DNA from: Palsa-883 sp963847615
GTDB lineage: Bacteria > Pseudomonadota > Alphaproteobacteria > Acetobacterales > Acetobacteraceae
Assembly (NCBI GenBank): GCA_963847615.1
Contig: CAWKAN010000016.1
Location: forward strand, 186,001 to 250,000
Direction of reading: 5' to 3'
Length of the DNA: 64,000 bases
The stretch's first letter is position 1. Each line of letters begins with the position of its first letter. The notes beneath the pieces are model-generated. The model saw only the letters and a program-made list of their open reading frames with translations, was not told the DNA's origin and searched no databases. Made by a program: the position numbers and the translations under genes. Positions 45,305 through 54,013 of the stretch are shown here, piece by piece.

Positions 45305-47111
45305 AAAATCCCGTGCAGGAACCAGCTTAAATCGCCGGTCGCCGCATCGACCCCGTCGCCGCGGCGGAACAGCCAGAAGCGGCGGCCGTCCTCGTCCTCG
45401 ACCTGGAAATAGTCGCGCACCGCCAGCACTTCCGCATCGCGCCGCCACCACTCGCCGTGGATGCGCTCCGGCCCGTCGGCGCGGCGCACGCGGAAGCGCT
45501 TGCGCCGCCAGGTGAAGGCGACCGGCGGATGGTCGGGCAGCGGCGCCAGCGCGCGCACCGGCTGCGGCGGCGACAGCAGCCGCGCCGGGCGTGGCAGGTC
45601 CGCCGGCCAGCTCCGGCGCGTGGGCGGGGCGAGCGGGGGGATGCGCCGCACCGCGCGTTCCGGCACGTCGGACTCCACCGGCGCGAGGCGATAGATCCGC
45701 TCGGCGCCCAGCCGGTTGGCCAAGCGGTCCAGCAGCACCGCAAGGTCGGGGGGCGCGTCGGCGTCCAGCAACGTCGCCGTTTGGGCCATCGTCGTTTGGG
45801 CCATCGCCGTCTGGGCCATCGCCGTCTGGGCCATCGCCGTTTGGATTTGCGCGAACGGCTCGACCAGCGGCAGCGTCAGCCGCATCGCCTCGACCCCCGG
45901 GCCGGGATCCACCGTCTCCAGCCGTTCATCCAGCAGCCGGGCAAGGTGCGCCGGGTCGCGCGCCGGCCGCGCGGTGCCGATGCGGATCGCCTGCACGCTG
46001 CCGTCCACCCGTTCGAACAGCAGGTCGAGCCGGCGGGCACCCAGGCCGGCCTGCTCCAGCCGGCGGCAGACCGAGCGGGCCAGCCGGGCGATGGCGGTGG
46101 CGAACGCCTCGGCGGAGACCAGCGGTTCGACGAAGGCCAGGCGGCGGGTGATCAGCGCCGGCGGGGCGAGCGGGACGATCGGTTCGAACACCTGGCCCAG
46201 CGCCTGGTCCAGCCGGCGCAGCAGGGCGGCGCCGAAGCGGCGGGCCAGCGGGGCGCGTGGGGCGGCCATGAGCTGGCCGATCCGCGTCAGGCCGAGGCGG
46301 TGCAGGGTCGCCACGGTCGCGTCGGGCAGCCGCAGGGCGCGGATCGGCAGCGGCGCCAGCGCCGCCGCGGTGGCGCCGGGCGGCACGATGGCGATCTTCT
46401 CCCCCTCCCCTTGAGGGCTTGGGCCGCGAAGCGGACCAAGGGTGGGGGAGGGGTTGGTGCCAGGGTCGCACTGAAGGCTTGTGCCGCGAGCCCCCTCCCC
46501 CCGCCCTTGGTCCGCTTCGCGGCCCAAGCCCTCAAGGGGAGGGGGAGAATTTTCTTAACTTTCTCGCCGTGCCGGGCCAGGGCGTGCGCAGCGCCCGGCG
46601 TGTCGGCGATCGCCGCCCGCGCGGCGAACCCGGCGAGCTGCAAGCGGCCGACCAGGTCGGCGAGCAGCGCCGCTTCCCCGCCGGCCAAGTGCGCGGCGCC
46701 GGTGGCGTCGATCCATACCCCGTCGGGCGGATCGGGCGCGGCCAGCGGCGCATAGCGCAGGCACCAGGCCGCAAGCCGGCCGAGTGCCGCGGCGTCCGCT
46801 GCCGGCTCGGCCTCGGCCACCGCCAGGCCGGGGATGCGCGCCTGGGCCTGCGCCAGTGGCAGGCCGGGGTGCAGGCCCAGCGCGTGCGCCGCCGCGTCAA
46901 CCGCGGCGATGACGCGGCGGTGGCCGTCATGCGCCGCGGTCACCAAGGGCGTGCCAGCGGGCGGCGTGCTGGCGGGGGGCGTGCCAGCTTGCGGCGTATC
47001 AGCCGGCGGCGCGCCTGTTGGCGACGTGCCGGTCGGCTGCGCTTGGCCCCCGCAGCGGCGCAGCCGATCGGTCGAAAAACTCGGCAACCAGAGCGAGATG
47101 ACCCGTCGCAT
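45301..47111 (-). pseudogene. imuB: ImuB (Y-family polymerase-like) interrupted by a palindromic insertion
   Basis: ImuB is the catalytically inactive Y-family protein that links the mutasome to the sliding clamp. MRRVISLWLPSFSTDRLRR and VWIDATGAAHLAGGEAALL lie before the insertion. IVPPGATAAALAPLPIRALR, LTRIGQLMAAPRAPLARRFG and the C-terminal IHGEWWRRDAEVLAVRDYF lie after it. The 164-bp insert at 46402-46565 shifts the frame. Deleting it gives 548 aa and the clean join ARHGEKIAIVPPG. The protein also has an AMAQT tandem (45782-45841). The reading frame starts inside imuA. As written it yields only an N-terminal half. Confidence 0.88.
46402..46565. mobile_element. MITE-like 159-bp palindromic element (family R3) with 5-bp target duplication
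   Basis: Arms of about 44 bp contain CCCCTTGAGGGCTTGGGCCG and GCGAAGCGGACCAAGG, with the inverse at the other end. The 5-bp TTCTC is present at 46397-46401 and 46561-46565, as expected for a target-site duplication. No transposase is inside. Confidence 0.82.
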
Positions 47112-47787
47112 CGCATGCCTCCACGATCCAGGTTGCGGGGTCGCCGCCGCGGCAGCGCAGCAGCTCCAGCCGCCAGCGCGCGCGGGCCAGTCCCGGCAGG
47201 GCCGGTGCATTCGGGAAGGGCGGCGCCGAGGGCAGCGCGGCAAGCCGCCAACGCGTCACCGCGGCATTCGGCTCGGTCAGGATGGGGTCGCCATGCCGGC
47301 GCGACCGGCGCAGCACGATGGCGGTGACGCCGGAGGCCGCGGCGGCAAGCTGCAGCCGGCGTGACGCGGTCAGCGTCAACCGGCCGTCGAGCTCGCCGAC
47401 CACCCCGGCCAGGCCGCGATGGCGCAACCCCTCCTCCATCACCGACAGCACCTGTTTGCCCGCCTCGGCCAGGATCAGCCGGTCCGGCTGCAGCCCGACG
47501 CCGGCCAGTGCCGGGGCGAACAGGTCGTCGCGGGTCAGCGCCCACAGCACCGGGCCGCGCAGCCGGGCCAGCACGCCGGCGGCGAACAGCGCGGCGGCGG
47601 CGGCGTGCTCGGTGTCCGGGCCGCTGCCGGCGACCTCATGCAGCGCGCCGAGCGGGAGGCCGCCATCCGGCAGGTGCCGGTCCAGGGCGGCAATGCCAAA
47701 GCGGATCGCGGGCGCGGGGCGGCGGGCCGGGTCGCGGGCGATGCGCGCGATCCGGGCGCGGAGGTCGGTCAGGATGTGGGTGGGCAT
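46999..47787 (-). CDS. imuA: ImuA (SOS-induced mutagenesis, RecA-like)
   Basis: A 262-aa RecA/SulA-like partner of ImuB and DnaE2 in damage-induced mutagenesis. IRFGIAALDRHLPDGGLPLG, ALHEVAGSGPDTEHAAAAAL and VLWALTRDDLFAPALAGVG match the family. The ATG at 47787 follows an SOS box by 26 bp. The 3' end overlaps the imuB start by 113 bp. The usual third member, dnaE2, is not downstream; an R2 element and marR follow imuB instead. Confidence 0.88.
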   Translation of the reverse strand: MPTHILTDLRARIARIARDPARRPAPAIRFGIAALDRHLPDGGLPLGALHEVAGSGPDTEHAAAAALFAAGVLARLRGPVLWALTRDDLFAPALAGVGLQPDRLILAEAGKQVLSVMEEGLRHRGLAGVVGELDGRLTLTASRRLQLAAAASGVTAIVLRRSRRHGDPILTEPNAAVTRWRLAALPSAPPFPNAPALPGLARARWRLELLRCRGGDPATWIVEACDATGHLALVAEFFDRSAAPLRGPSAADRHVANRRAAG

Positions 47788-47812
47788 GGTGGCATGGCTC
47801 ACGCTGGGATGA

Positions 47813-47827
47813 GAACTTATAGTGAAC
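47813..47827 (-). promoter_or_regulatory. LexA (SOS) box before imuA
   Basis: GAACTTATAGTGAAC is an exact GAAC-N7-GAAC (GTTC-N7-GTTC on the coding strand), the alphaproteobacterial LexA site, placed 26 bp before the imuA ATG. Confidence 0.85.
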
Positions 47828-48033
47828 GAAGGGCCGGGAAAAGAGGACTCCCGTCCTAAGATGAGCCGCCACACGAGACTCCACACGAATCCAAGCAGTT
47901 GAAATGATTTGCTCAGGGCATGCTTGCGGCGACTGGGCTCGTCGCCCCGCCTGTCTGCGGGGTCGCCTTGTCCTGTCCGCCCGTGCTATCGTCCGCTAGC
48001 ATCAAGCAGCCGCGCAACAGGCAGAGAACCGGG

Positions 48034-48309
48034 ATGCCCAGCCTGCTCATCCGCAATATCGACCAGGCCCTGCGTGACCAGCTCAAAGCGCGGGCGCGGG
48101 CGCATCATCGCTCGCTCGAGCAGGAAGCGCGCGAGACCCTGCGTGCCGCCATCGCGCGCGACGCGAGCCAATGCGGCACCGAGAGCCTGATGCAGATCGC
48201 GCGACGCTTGTTCGGTCCCGAGCACGGCGTCGACCTTGACCTGCCGCCCCGCAGTGCCGACGTCGCGCGGCCTCCGATCGATTTCACCGGCGCTGACCAC
48301 GACCGGTGA
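48034..48309 (+). CDS. FitA-like ribbon-helix-helix antitoxin
   Basis: A 91-aa antitoxin. The ribbon and helices are MPSLLIRNIDQALRDQLKAR and RSLEQEARETLRAAI. The C-terminal part (GVDLDLPPRSADVARPPIDF) should wrap the toxin. Its stop overlaps the toxin GTG start by 4 bp. The pair would repress its own promoter. Confidence 0.85.
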   Translation: MPSLLIRNIDQALRDQLKARARAHHRSLEQEARETLRAAIARDASQCGTESLMQIARRLFGPEHGVDLDLPPRSADVARPPIDFTGADHDR

Positions 48310-48731
48310 TCCTGCTCGACACCAATGTCGTCGCGGAGATCATGAAGCCGCACTGCCATCCTGCGGTCGCGGCGTTCATCGACGGTCAACCGCTCGGCGA
48401 GCTGTTTCTGCCAAGCCTGGTCGTTGCCGACCTCCACTACGGCATACGCCGACTGCCGGAGGGCCGTCGCCGCACGGATATCGGGGCGAGCTTCGACGCC
48501 TTCCTCGCTGCCGGCTTCGCCTCACGAATTCTGGTGTTCGACGCCGCCTGCGCGGCGGGCTACGCCGTCGTCCGCACCGCGCGTGAGCGAGCCGGTCGCC
48601 CGGTGCAGATCCAGGACGCGCTGATCGGCGGCATGGCATTGGCGCACGGAGCCATGCTCGCAACGCGCAACATCGCCGATTTCGATGGCTATGGCCTGTC
48701 GCTTGTCGATCCATGGCAACACGCAAGGTGA
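48306..48731 (+). CDS. FitB/VapC-like PIN-domain toxin
   Basis: A 141-aa PIN ribonuclease. The acidic residues are visible: ILLDTNVVAEIMK (first Asp), the Glu/Asp region in SLVVADLHYGI, VQIQDALIGGMALAHG (Asp) and ATRNIADFDG (Asp). The length and the partner gene fit the FitAB/VapBC type II systems. The GTG start overlaps the antitoxin stop. Confidence 0.88.
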   Translation: MILLDTNVVAEIMKPHCHPAVAAFIDGQPLGELFLPSLVVADLHYGIRRLPEGRRRTDIGASFDAFLAAGFASRILVFDAACAAGYAVVRTARERAGRPVQIQDALIGGMALAHGAMLATRNIADFDGYGLSLVDPWQHAR

Positions 48732-48866
48732 TTGCCACGGGAAGCCTGATCCGCTTCTCCCGCGCAAGGACGGCCCCGAATGCCGCGCCGGCCAAGGGGC
48801 GCATGACGGCGGCATGACGGGGGGGCACATGACCGGGGGCGCCGATGCGCGCATCGGCGCCATCTC

Positions 48867-49012
48867 ATACCAGCGGCCCAAAGTCTTGACCCATCGGCTG
48901 GTGCTGGGCCGCTGGCATGAGTTTTGGTTTGGCGCGCGGCCGCCCCACCAACCCCGCGCGCGATACCAGCGGCCCGAAATGGTGGAAAAGTCGTCACTTT
49001 GGGCCGCTGGTA
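48867..49012. repeat. CCAGCGGCCC inverted repeats ending at group II intron 2
   Basis: Two hairpins share the ends CCAGCGGCCC/GGGCCGCTGG: 48870-48915 and 48966-49010. The second ends 2 bp before intron 2. The interval 48732-49012 has no gene. Confidence 0.8.
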
Positions 49013-50919
49013 GTGCGTCGGGAGACCGGCAAGGAGCAGGAGGTGAAAGTCCACTACGGTGAAGACCTAGCGAGTCACGCCGGCCCCGCGCCGTGCGTCG
49101 TGTTCCGCGAGGGGCAGGGCGAAGCGTCGGCAGGGGAGCGTGCAGGCTGGCCATTGAGCCGCGTAAGGCCGAAATCCCGGGTGCCGACAGGGTTACCAAC
49201 CTGGAAGGCAACACGTCCTGCTGCGCTATCGCGAGCGGTGGGCGACCCGGCGCGGTCAGAGACCCCAGCATGCATGGACGCTTCTTGTTCGGGAACCGAG
49301 AGATCTCATTCTTGGCCGGTGGCGCAAACTGCCGGTCCGCGTCGGGAAGGTGAGGAGCCGTAGCCGGCGATGCACGGGGGTGAGAAGTCAGACCTGGCCA
49401 TAGTAGCTGTGAAGCCTGCGAACAACTCCGGGCAACCGGATGCGGAGCGGGTGGAGCCAAGGGCCGGGGCCGAGGGAAATGTGGGCCAGCAGCGCACGCG
49501 CCGGGCACAGGACCGGGCAAGCGTGTCACAGGGGCTGGACCGCATACGGAAAGCTGCGAAGGAAAGGAAGAAGGAAAGGTTCACCGCGCTTCTCCACCAT
49601 GTCGATGTCCCGATGCTGCGGACGGCGTTCTATGCCCTCAGGCGGGATGCTGCTCCCGGAGCGGACGGGCTGACGTGGCAGGACTACGAGACAGACCTCG
49701 ATCACAGGATCGAGGACCTGCACGACCGGGTCCATCGGGGAGCGTATCGGGCGCAACCATCCCGGAGGAGGTTCATACCGAAGCCGGATGGGCGACAGCG
49801 TCCGCTGGCGATTGCCGCGCTGGAGGACAAGATTGTCCAGCGCGCGGTCGCGATGGTGCTGAATGCGATCTACGAGGAAGACTTCCTCGGGTTCTCGTAT
49901 GGGTTCCGCCCCGGACGCAGCCAGCACGATGCGCTGGATGCCCTGGTGGTTGGGATCGGCAACACCAAGGTGAACTGGATACTGGACGCCGACATCCGGT
50001 CATTCTTCGATATGGTCAGCCAGGAGTGGCTGGTCCGGTTCGTGGAGCACCGGGTCGGCGACCGCCGCATCATCCGCCTGATCCAGAAATGGCTGAGGGC
50101 GGGTATTCTCGAAGACGAGGTCGTAACTGTCAGTGAAAGGGGAACCGGGCAGGGGTCGGTAATCTCGCCGCTGCTCGCGAATATCTACCTGCACTACGTC
50201 TTCGATCTCTGGGCCAACCGCTGGCGACAGCGGGAGGCCACCGGCGACATGATCGTCGTGCGCTACGCGGACGATATCGTCGTGGGGTTCGAGCACGAGG
50301 CCGATGCCCATCGGTTCCTCGGAATGATGCGAGCACGTCTGGAAGAGTTCGCACTGACGCTGCATCCGGAGAAGACCCGCCTGATCGAATTCGGCCGCCG
50401 AGCGGCGGAGCGGAGAGAAAGGCGCGGGCTGGGCAGGCCGGAAACTTTCAACTTCCTGGGCTTTACCTTGATCTGCGGCAAGTCGCGACGTGGCAAGTTC
50501 CTGCTATGGCGGAAATCCCGGCGCGACCGGTTGCAGGCGAAGCTTCTGGCGGTGACGGAGGAAATGCGGCGGCGGATGCACCAGCCGATCCCCCGACAAG
50601 GGGAGTGGCTGCGACAGGTGGTCACCGGGTATTTTGCCTATCACGCGGTGCCGACCAACATCCGTGCTCTCCAGACTTTCCGCGACTGCGTGGTTCGGCT
50701 CTGGCGGCGGTCGCTTCGGCGACGCGGGCAGCGCGACAAGACGACGTGGGAGCGGATCAAGCGGCTGGCAGAGGACTTCCTGCCGAAGCCGCGCATCCTC
50801 CATCCCTGGCCCGAGCAACGCTTCGCCGTCAAACACCCGAGGTGGGAGCCGTATGCGGGAATGCCGCTCGTACAGGCTCTGTGCGGGGGGCGCGCAGTAA
50901 TGCGCGTCCCTACCGCGAT
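49013..50919 (+). mobile_element. Group II intron 2 (complete)
   Basis: The 5' end is GTGCGTCGGGAGACCGGC. Domain V is at 50846-50880 (GAGCCGTATGCGGGAATGCC and its pairing half), followed by domain VI (GGGCGCGC/GCGCGTCCC) and the end CTACCGCGAT. Length is about 1.9 kb. Domain V carries the AGC triad, as in intron 1. Confidence 0.85.
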
Positions 50920-50929
50920 TCAGCGGTAA
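49370..50929 (+). CDS. ltrA: Group II intron reverse transcriptase/maturase
   Basis: A 519-aa intron-encoded protein unrelated in detail to that of intron 1. RT motifs are RRDAAPGADGLTWQDYE, RPLAIAALEDKIVQRAVAMV, YGFRPGRSQHDALDAL, ILDADIRSFFDMV, GTGQGSVISPLLANIYLHYV and VVRYADDIVVGF. The maturase region is WLRQVVTGYFAYHAVPTN. The last 28 codons read through domains V and VI and the stop lies in flanking DNA, 10 bp past the intron end. Confidence 0.92.
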   Translation: MHGGEKSDLAIVAVKPANNSGQPDAERVEPRAGAEGNVGQQRTRRAQDRASVSQGLDRIRKAAKERKKERFTALLHHVDVPMLRTAFYALRRDAAPGADGLTWQDYETDLDHRIEDLHDRVHRGAYRAQPSRRRFIPKPDGRQRPLAIAALEDKIVQRAVAMVLNAIYEEDFLGFSYGFRPGRSQHDALDALVVGIGNTKVNWILDADIRSFFDMVSQEWLVRFVEHRVGDRRIIRLIQKWLRAGILEDEVVTVSERGTGQGSVISPLLANIYLHYVFDLWANRWRQREATGDMIVVRYADDIVVGFEHEADAHRFLGMMRARLEEFALTLHPEKTRLIEFGRRAAERRERRGLGRPETFNFLGFTLICGKSRRGKFLLWRKSRRDRLQAKLLAVTEEMRRRMHQPIPRQGEWLRQVVTGYFAYHAVPTNIRALQTFRDCVVRLWRRSLRRRGQRDKTTWERIKRLAEDFLPKPRILHPWPEQRFAVKHPRWEPYAGMPLVQALCGGRAVMRVPTAIQR

Positions 50930-51243
50930 TGCACCGCCAGCCACACCGTCGGCATCTCCGTCGAGGTCCACGCCACCCGGTGCCGGCAATGCGCCGGCAG
51001 GTGCAGGTAGCTGCCGGGCTCCAGCACGCGCGGCGCCGCTTCGCCCTCGATCAGCAGCCCGGCCTGGCCCGCCAGCACCAGCACCCACTCCGCCCAGTCC
51101 TGGTCGTACCAGAACCCCGGCGGGCTGGCCTGGCCGGTGGAGACGATGCGCTCGATCCGCAGGTCCGGCGTGGTCAGCAGCGCGCGCAGGTCTTCCCCCG
51201 CCAGGGTCGCCGGGAGATCCGCCAGCAGGTTGCCGCCGCTCAC
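50920..51243 (-). CDS. Cupin-domain protein
   Basis: A 107-aa single-domain cupin. ASPPGFWYDQDWAEWVLVLA carries the first metal motif region, and LEPGSYLHLPAHCRHRVAWT the second with its His ligands. The GTG start overlaps the stop of the upstream LLM gene by 4 bp, so the two are coupled. The stop codon abuts the end of group II intron 2, but the coding frame is whole. Confidence 0.8.
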   Translation of the reverse strand: MSGGNLLADLPATLAGEDLRALLTTPDLRIERIVSTGQASPPGFWYDQDWAEWVLVLAGQAGLLIEGEAAPRVLEPGSYLHLPAHCRHRVAWTSTEMPTVWLAVHYR

Positions 51244-52499
51244 CAGGCCTCCCGCCCGGTCTTCGGACGCACCATGTCTCCCGCCTGCGCCGCGCGCTGC
51301 TCCGCCGCGTGCTTGTCGAACATCGCGCGCGCCGCGGTGGTGCGCTTTTCGGTCAGCTCGTCGCGATGCGCGGTGCACCAGTCGAACAATTCGATGCGCG
51401 GCGCGTTATCCCCGGAGAAGCGCGGCATGACGTAGCGCTGGTACAGCTCGTAGGAGCGTTTCGTCGCCTCCCAGTCCGCCCAGTTGTGCGCCTGCTGCAG
51501 CATCACGCCGAACGCGCCCTGCTTGGCGTACAGCCGGTCGATCATGGCGATGGCGTCGTCGGGCGTGCCGATCACGCCGAACCTGTTCGCCACGAACCAT
51601 TCCGCCGCGTCCTGCCCGTCCGGCACCAGGAAGCGCGGCTGGTTGTTGTTCAGGTAGTCCAGGTAGCGTTCGAGGCCGAAACGGACATTGGCGAACGCCT
51701 GGGCGCGCGTCTCGGCGATGTGCATCGGCCCGACCAGGCGCAGCCGCGCCGGATCCATGCGCCGCCCCTGCGTGGCCGCGATGTCGCCCGCGATCTTCCA
51801 GTTCGCCGCCAGCGCGTCGTAGCCGAACGGATTGGTCGCCGCGACGCAGATCATGCTCAGGCCGTATTTCCCGGCCAGCCGCCCGCCCGAGGGTGTCACC
51901 GCGCTGACCACCGCCACCTCGGGGTGCGGCTTGGTGTAGGGCAGCAGGTGCGCCCGCGCGTTGACCAGCGTGTACCAGTCGGTCTTCTCGGTAACGATCT
52001 CGCCGCGGAACAGCCGCAGGATGACGTCCAGCGCCTCGGCCATGCGGTCGCGCTGGGTGCTCGGGTCGATGCCCAGCATCAGCGCGTCGGACGCCAGCAG
52101 GCCGGGTCCGGCGCCGAACATCACCCGCCCGCGCGTGTGGTGGTCGAGCTGGATGATGCGGTTCACCACCATCAGCGGGTTGTGGTACGGCAGCGAGATC
52201 ACCCCGGTGCCGAAGCGGATCGATCGCGTGCGCTGCGCGGCCACCGCGATGAACAGCTCGGGCGAGCTGATCAGCTCCCAGCCGGCGGAATGGTGCTCGC
52301 CGATCCAGGCCTCGTGGAAGCCGAGCCGGTCGAGCCACTCCATCAGCTCCAGGTCACGGTCGAGGCAGGCCGACGGATTTTCATCCATCGGATGGAACGG
52401 CGGCAGGAAGACGCCGTGCCGTAAGGGGATCTGACCTTGGGGGAGCTGCCCCTGGGGGAGCTGCCCCAGGGGGAGCTGCGTGGGGGGAAGCTCGGTCAT
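51240..52499 (-). CDS. LLM-class flavin-dependent oxidoreductase
   Basis: A 419-aa luciferase-like monooxygenase. WLDRLGFHEAWIGEHHSAGW, RSIRFGTGVISLPYHNPLMV, TRGRVMFGAGPGLLASDALM and the C-terminal LQQAHNWADWEATKRSYELY are typical of the larger subfamily. The N-terminus contains LPQGQ repeats from a 15-bp tandem (about 52439-52484). An ATG at 52520 is another possible start. The cupin gene follows with a 4-bp overlap. Confidence 0.88.
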   Translation of the reverse strand: MTELPPTQLPLGQLPQGQLPQGQIPLRHGVFLPPFHPMDENPSACLDRDLELMEWLDRLGFHEAWIGEHHSAGWELISSPELFIAVAAQRTRSIRFGTGVISLPYHNPLMVVNRIIQLDHHTRGRVMFGAGPGLLASDALMLGIDPSTQRDRMAEALDVILRLFRGEIVTEKTDWYTLVNARAHLLPYTKPHPEVAVVSAVTPSGGRLAGKYGLSMICVAATNPFGYDALAANWKIAGDIAATQGRRMDPARLRLVGPMHIAETRAQAFANVRFGLERYLDYLNNNQPRFLVPDGQDAAEWFVANRFGVIGTPDDAIAMIDRLYAKQGAFGVMLQQAHNWADWEATKRSYELYQRYVMPRFSGDNAPRIELFDWCTAHRDELTEKRTTAARAMFDKHAAEQRAAQAGDMVRPKTGREAW

Positions 52500-52753
52500 G
52501 CGGCGCCTCGTGATGTTCATGCGCGGGGGCGGGTGCGTTGGCCGACAGCGAACGGCAAACGCGTCGCGCCGGCAAGTCGGCTGCGCCGGCGCCAAGGCCA
52601 TGGGCGAGTGCCGTGCGCGATTGGCGTCGCGGTTGCGGTTAACTTGTGGACCGGCTTGTGCCAGACTGTCCGCAAGGGCGGGCCAAAGCACCGCCCCCAT
52701 GGGGGCCGGCGGCGCACGCCGGCACGCCCCCCGCGTTAGGGAGAGGAGCCGAC

Positions 52754-53824
52754 GTGGCCACATACAATGTGCTGATCATGGGTGCGTCCTACGGGTCGCT
52801 GCTCGCAACCAAGCTGCTGTTCGGCGGCAACAGGGTGAAACTTGTGTGCCTGCCGGCCGAGGTGGAAGCGTTCAACGCCGAGGGCGCCCGCGTGCGCATC
52901 CCGATCAAGGGCCGCGCCGCCCCGGTCGAGATCAACTCGCGCACGCTGCCCGGCCAGCTCTCCGCCGCTGGACCGGGCGCGGTCAATCCGGCCGAGTATG
53001 ATCTGGTCGCGCTGGCGATGCAGGAACCGCAGTACCGCTCCCCCGGCGTGCGCGAACTGCTGGATGCGGTGGCCCGCTCCAGGGTGCCCTGCATGTCGAT
53101 CATGAACATGCCGCCGCTGCCCTATCTGAAGCGCATCCCAGGTCTCGCAACCGACAAGCTGACGGACTGCTACACCGACGCGACGGTCTGGCAGAATTTC
53201 GATCCCGGATTGCTGACGCTGTGCAGTCCGGACCCGCAGGCGATCCGCCCGCCGGGCGAGAAGATCAACGTGCTGCAGGTCACGCTGCCGACCAACTTCA
53301 AGGCGGCACGCTTCGCCGCCGACCAGCACACCGCCATGCTGCGCGAGATGCAGGCGCAGATCGAGGCGATCCGTTACGATCCCGGCGATGGCAACAAGAT
53401 CGACCTGCCGGTCAAGCTCAAGGTGCACGACTCGATCTTCGTGCCGCTGGCCAAATGGGCCATGCTGGTGACCGGCAACTACCGCTGCGTGACGAAGGAC
53501 GGGGCGGTGACCATCAAGGAGGCGGTGCACGCGGATCTCGCGGCGTCCCGCCAGGTCTACGACTGGGTGCGCGAGCTGTGCGTCAAGCTTGGCGCGGCGC
53601 CGGATGACCTGGTGGCGTTCGACAAATACGCCGCGGCGGCGACGGGGCTGGTGCGCCCGTCCTCGGCGGCGCGCGCCCTGTTCGCCGGTGCGCCGAACAT
53701 CGAACGGGTGGACCGGCTGGTGCAGAGCATCGCGGCGCAGCACGGCATGCGGAACGCCGCGCTCGACGCGACGGTCGCACTGGTCAACGCGCAGTTGGAG
53801 CGCAATCGGAAAGCGGCCGCCTGA
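52754..53824 (+). CDS. Ketopantoate reductase-like NAD(P)-binding protein
   Basis: A 356-aa Rossmann-fold protein. YNVLIMGASYGSLLATKLLF is a GxGxxG-like fold with GASYGS in place of the usual GAGAIG. PVKLKVHDSIFVPLAKWAML and the helical C-half fit the 6-phosphogluconate/ketopantoate reductase superfamily. The substrate is not assigned. It starts with GTG after GAGAGGAG and is divergent from the LLM-cupin operon. Confidence 0.7.
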   Translation: MATYNVLIMGASYGSLLATKLLFGGNRVKLVCLPAEVEAFNAEGARVRIPIKGRAAPVEINSRTLPGQLSAAGPGAVNPAEYDLVALAMQEPQYRSPGVRELLDAVARSRVPCMSIMNMPPLPYLKRIPGLATDKLTDCYTDATVWQNFDPGLLTLCSPDPQAIRPPGEKINVLQVTLPTNFKAARFAADQHTAMLREMQAQIEAIRYDPGDGNKIDLPVKLKVHDSIFVPLAKWAMLVTGNYRCVTKDGAVTIKEAVHADLAASRQVYDWVRELCVKLGAAPDDLVAFDKYAAAATGLVRPSSAARALFAGAPNIERVDRLVQSIAAQHGMRNAALDATVALVNAQLERNRKAAA

Positions 53825-53827
53825 ACG

Positions 53828-53910
53828 AAGGCAAGGCCCGGGCCGCGTCCCCGAACGCCGCCAAGGGGCGCTGCCCTTGGGCGGGGGTCCGTGGTGAGGC
53901 CCCGGCGGTC
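53828..53910. repeat. Degraded R1 repeat fragment
   Basis: Shares GCAAGGCCCGGG and CCAAGGGGCGCTGCCC with the three full R1 copies but lacks the central stem. Confidence 0.6.
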
Positions 53911-54013
53911 CTGGTTTGGCCGATTGCTCTGGACGGGGCAGGGGCTTGGCTGGACAAGGCGGTGGCTTCGGCCTTGAATCGCCGTGACGACAGGCAACAA
54001 GGTGCGGCGCGGC

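Noticed and set aside
46287..46565. A Pro/Arg-rich C-terminal extension of ImuB
   Set aside because: It is translation of the inserted palindrome and the shifted frame beyond it, as shown by exact frame restoration when 164 bp are removed.
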